Below are positions 62,373 through 64,000 of a DNA stretch of 64,000 bases, in pieces; position 1 is the stretch's first letter; every line of letters begins with the position of its first letter. This DNA comes from JAKAGZ01 sp964412105 (GTDB lineage Bacteria; Bacteroidota; Ignavibacteria; Ignavibacteriales; Ignavibacteriaceae), in NCBI GenBank assembly GCA_964412105.1, contig CAYPNM010000009.1, positions 1-64,000 of the forward strand, written 5' to 3'. The notes below the pieces were generated by a model. The model saw only the letters and a list, made by a program, of their open reading frames with translations, ran no database searches and had not been told where the DNA came from. The position numbers and the translations under genes are program-made.

Positions 62373-63077
62373 ATGCCACTAAAAAAATTAAAGCAGCAAC
62401 TTAAAAAAGCCAGCAATAAAAAGACTGCTGAGACTTTGCAATGGTTTTTCAAAACAGGAAAAGGCGATTATGGAGAGGGAGATAAATTTATTGGAATAAA
62501 AGTTCCGCAAATTAGAATGATAGCAAAAATCAACAAAGATTTAACAATACCCGAAATTCAAAAAGTGCTTCAATCAAAATATCACGAAGAAAGACTCTGC
62601 GCTTTATTTATCCTGGTAGATAAGTACGCCAAAGGAAATGATGAGACAAAAGAAAAGATTTTTCGTTTTTATCTTCAAAATACCGAAATGATCAATAACT
62701 GGGACCTCGTGGATTTAACAGCTCCAAAAATCGTAGGCAAGCATTTATTAACTCAGAATAGGAAGATTTTATTTAAGCTCGCCAGATCAAAAAATCTTTG
62801 GGAGAGAAGGATTTCAATTCTTTCAACCTTCGAATTTATCAGGGAAAAACAATTTTCAGATTCACTTAAAATTGCAAAACTGCTCTTAAATGATAATCAC
62901 GATCTTATCCATAAAGCTGTTGGGTGGATGCTTCGAGAAATAGGCAAAAGAGATTTGAAAACCGAAGAAGTATTTTTAATGAAGTACTATAAGAAAATGC
63001 CGAGAACGATGCTGCGCTATGCTATTGAAAAATTTCCGGCGAAGAAAAGACTGGCATATCTTAAAGGGGATTTCTGA
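62373..63077 (+). CDS. AlkD-like DNA alkylation repair protein
   Basis: This 234-residue protein is built of HEAT-like helical repeats and matches the AlkD/ALK family of DNA glycosylases that remove bulky alkylated bases without base flipping. GEGDKFIGIKVPQIRMIAK, HEERLCALFILVDKY and NNWDLVDLTAPKIVG (with the conserved Trp-Asp) are the signatures, with WERRISILSTFEFI later. No other repair genes are nearby. The length is normal. Confidence 0.9.
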   Translation: MPLKKLKQQLKKASNKKTAETLQWFFKTGKGDYGEGDKFIGIKVPQIRMIAKINKDLTIPEIQKVLQSKYHEERLCALFILVDKYAKGNDETKEKIFRFYLQNTEMINNWDLVDLTAPKIVGKHLLTQNRKILFKLARSKNLWERRISILSTFEFIREKQFSDSLKIAKLLLNDNHDLIHKAVGWMLREIGKRDLKTEEVFLMKYYKKMPRTMLRYAIEKFPAKKRLAYLKGDF

Positions 63078-63212
63078 AGGTAACTCATCCATCTTTCATT
63101 CTCCCTTCTCGTTCAAATAACAGGGCGCTAGGTTAAAATTGTATTTCCAGAAATTCGAGACTAATTTTACCAGATAAAATTTCAAAATTATTACTGAATC
63201 ATGATTTGATTG

Positions 63213-64000
63213 ATGGATACAAACGAATCCCCTTTAAATAACTCACCAATTCCTGCCCCACCGGGCCAATCAAAGTTTCAATATTTTGTTACCGGACTTA
63301 GAAATCAGGTAAGCTGGAAAAAAACTTTTACTGCACTTAAACACCCCAACTATAAATTATGGTTCCGCGGGCAAATGCTTTCTCTTTTCGGTACTTGGAT
63401 GCAGCGAACGGCGGAAGGTTTTTTAATTTTTGAACTTACACATTCCCCTATTTATCTCGGATATGTCGGGTTCGCAATGGGCGCGCCTGCCTGGATATTT
63501 ATGATTTACGGCGGTGTGATTGCAGATCGTTATCCCAAAAGAACAGTATTGATAATCACACAGATAAGCATGATGATTCTTGCTTCAATACTTGCCATGT
63601 TAGCATTTACCGGACTTGTTCAGCCGTGGCACATTATTTTTCTTGCATTCCTTCTTGGCATTGCAAATGCATTCGATGCACCAGCACGACAAGCCTTTGT
63701 GCTCGAACTCGTAAATCGCGAAGATCTTACGAATGCAATTGCATTAAACGCAACTATGTTTAATACTGCAACCGCCATAGGCCCTGCAATAGCAGGGGTA
63801 ACATATGCACTGTTCGGTCCTGCATGGTGTTTTACTATAAATGCGCTTTCGTTTATCGGAGTCATTGCTGCACTTAAAATGATGAGCCTGAAACCACAAA
63901 CAAAAGCTGAAAGGACAAAATCAACTTTCACTGATTTGAAAGAGGGATTTAAGTATATTTTTTCACAAAGAATTGTTTTGACTTTGATTTCGCTTGTTGG
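63213..64000 (+). CDS. MFS transporter, EntS/DUF894-like, truncated by the window end
   Basis: An open frame of 262 codons runs from the ATG at 63213 off the right edge without a stop. It has an N-terminal cytosolic segment and then membrane helices with LKHPNYKLWFRGQMLSLFGTWMQRTAEGFLIF, GYVGFAMGAPAWIFMIYGGVIADRYPKRTV (MFS loop 2-3 motif DRYPKR) and ANAFDAPARQAFVLELV. These match the enterobactin-exporter-like MFS branch. The protein likely continues for about 150 residues. The substrate is unknown. Confidence 0.9.
   Translation, partial: MDTNESPLNNSPIPAPPGQSKFQYFVTGLRNQVSWKKTFTALKHPNYKLWFRGQMLSLFGTWMQRTAEGFLIFELTHSPIYLGYVGFAMGAPAWIFMIYGGVIADRYPKRTVLIITQISMMILASILAMLAFTGLVQPWHIIFLAFLLGIANAFDAPARQAFVLELVNREDLTNAIALNATMFNTATAIGPAIAGVTYALFGPAWCFTINALSFIGVIAALKMMSLKPQTKAERTKSTFTDLKEGFKYIFSQRIVLTLISLV

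Noticed and set aside
1..64000. CRISPR arrays, tRNA or rRNA genes, integrases or transposases
   Set aside because: I looked for regularly spaced repeats, cloverleaf-like segments and the usual catalytic motifs on both strands and saw none; faint or fragmentary copies could be missed by eye.

Overview
The window looks like part of a metagenome-assembled genome from an AT-rich diderm bacterium, most likely Ignavibacteria or a related Bacteroidota/Chlorobiota lineage. This is an inference. It rests on outer-membrane and lipoprotein genes (LolA, lipoboxes, a beta-barrel), a TMEM260-like DUF2723 protein, a PafA-type phosphatase, DUF4097, DUF6132 and KirBac families, and clear GGAG/AAGGAG ribosome binding sites, which classical Bacteroidetes mostly lack. 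Two runs of exactly 100 N are flanked on both sides by the same exact 55 bp, so both are scaffolding artefacts inside otherwise intact genes.

From 1 to about 31 kb almost everything is on the minus strand; the desaturase at 3435 is the exception. In transcription order the core is a long translation/RNA block: rimP, nusA, infB, rbfA, truB, ribF, rpsO, pnp, RNase G, gcvT, comB and ftsK. An envelope block follows: a KirBac potassium channel, lolA, a YbhN-type membrane protein, a beta-barrel, uppP and a lipoprotein cyclophilin. Next come an NSS-family symporter with a 40-residue MetS-like small subunit whose 3' end overlaps holA, an ECF sigma/anti-sigma pair, a TPR lipoprotein and a zinc finger-phosphatase fusion. 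An MscS channel and an unrecognised lipoprotein lie upstream of rimP.

From 31 kb most genes are on the plus strand and form short, independent units. They include MscL with a C-terminal zinc ribbon, a DUF2723 membrane protein, a family 9 glycosyltransferase, DinB and LOG paralogues, a PLP decarboxylase and an aldo/keto reductase. A four-gene operon at 43.9-47.8 kb encodes an ECF sigma factor, a zinc-finger/HEAT-repeat anti-sigma candidate and two secreted DUF4097 repeat proteins. L-2-hydroxyglutarate oxidase and a four-gene sugar-type ABC importer with 4-nt overlaps follow. The end holds small secreted and cupin proteins, a PafA-like phosphatase, a POT peptide transporter, an AlkD-like DNA repair protein and an MFS exporter that runs off the window.

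I saw no tRNA, rRNA, CRISPR array, integrase or transposase. The most unusual items are the sigma/HEAT/DUF4097 operon, the DksA-type zinc finger fused to a SpoIIE-type phosphatase, the zinc-ribbon MscL with a nested inverted repeat in its leader, the metS-like small gene, and the hairpin with a T-run just before rimP.
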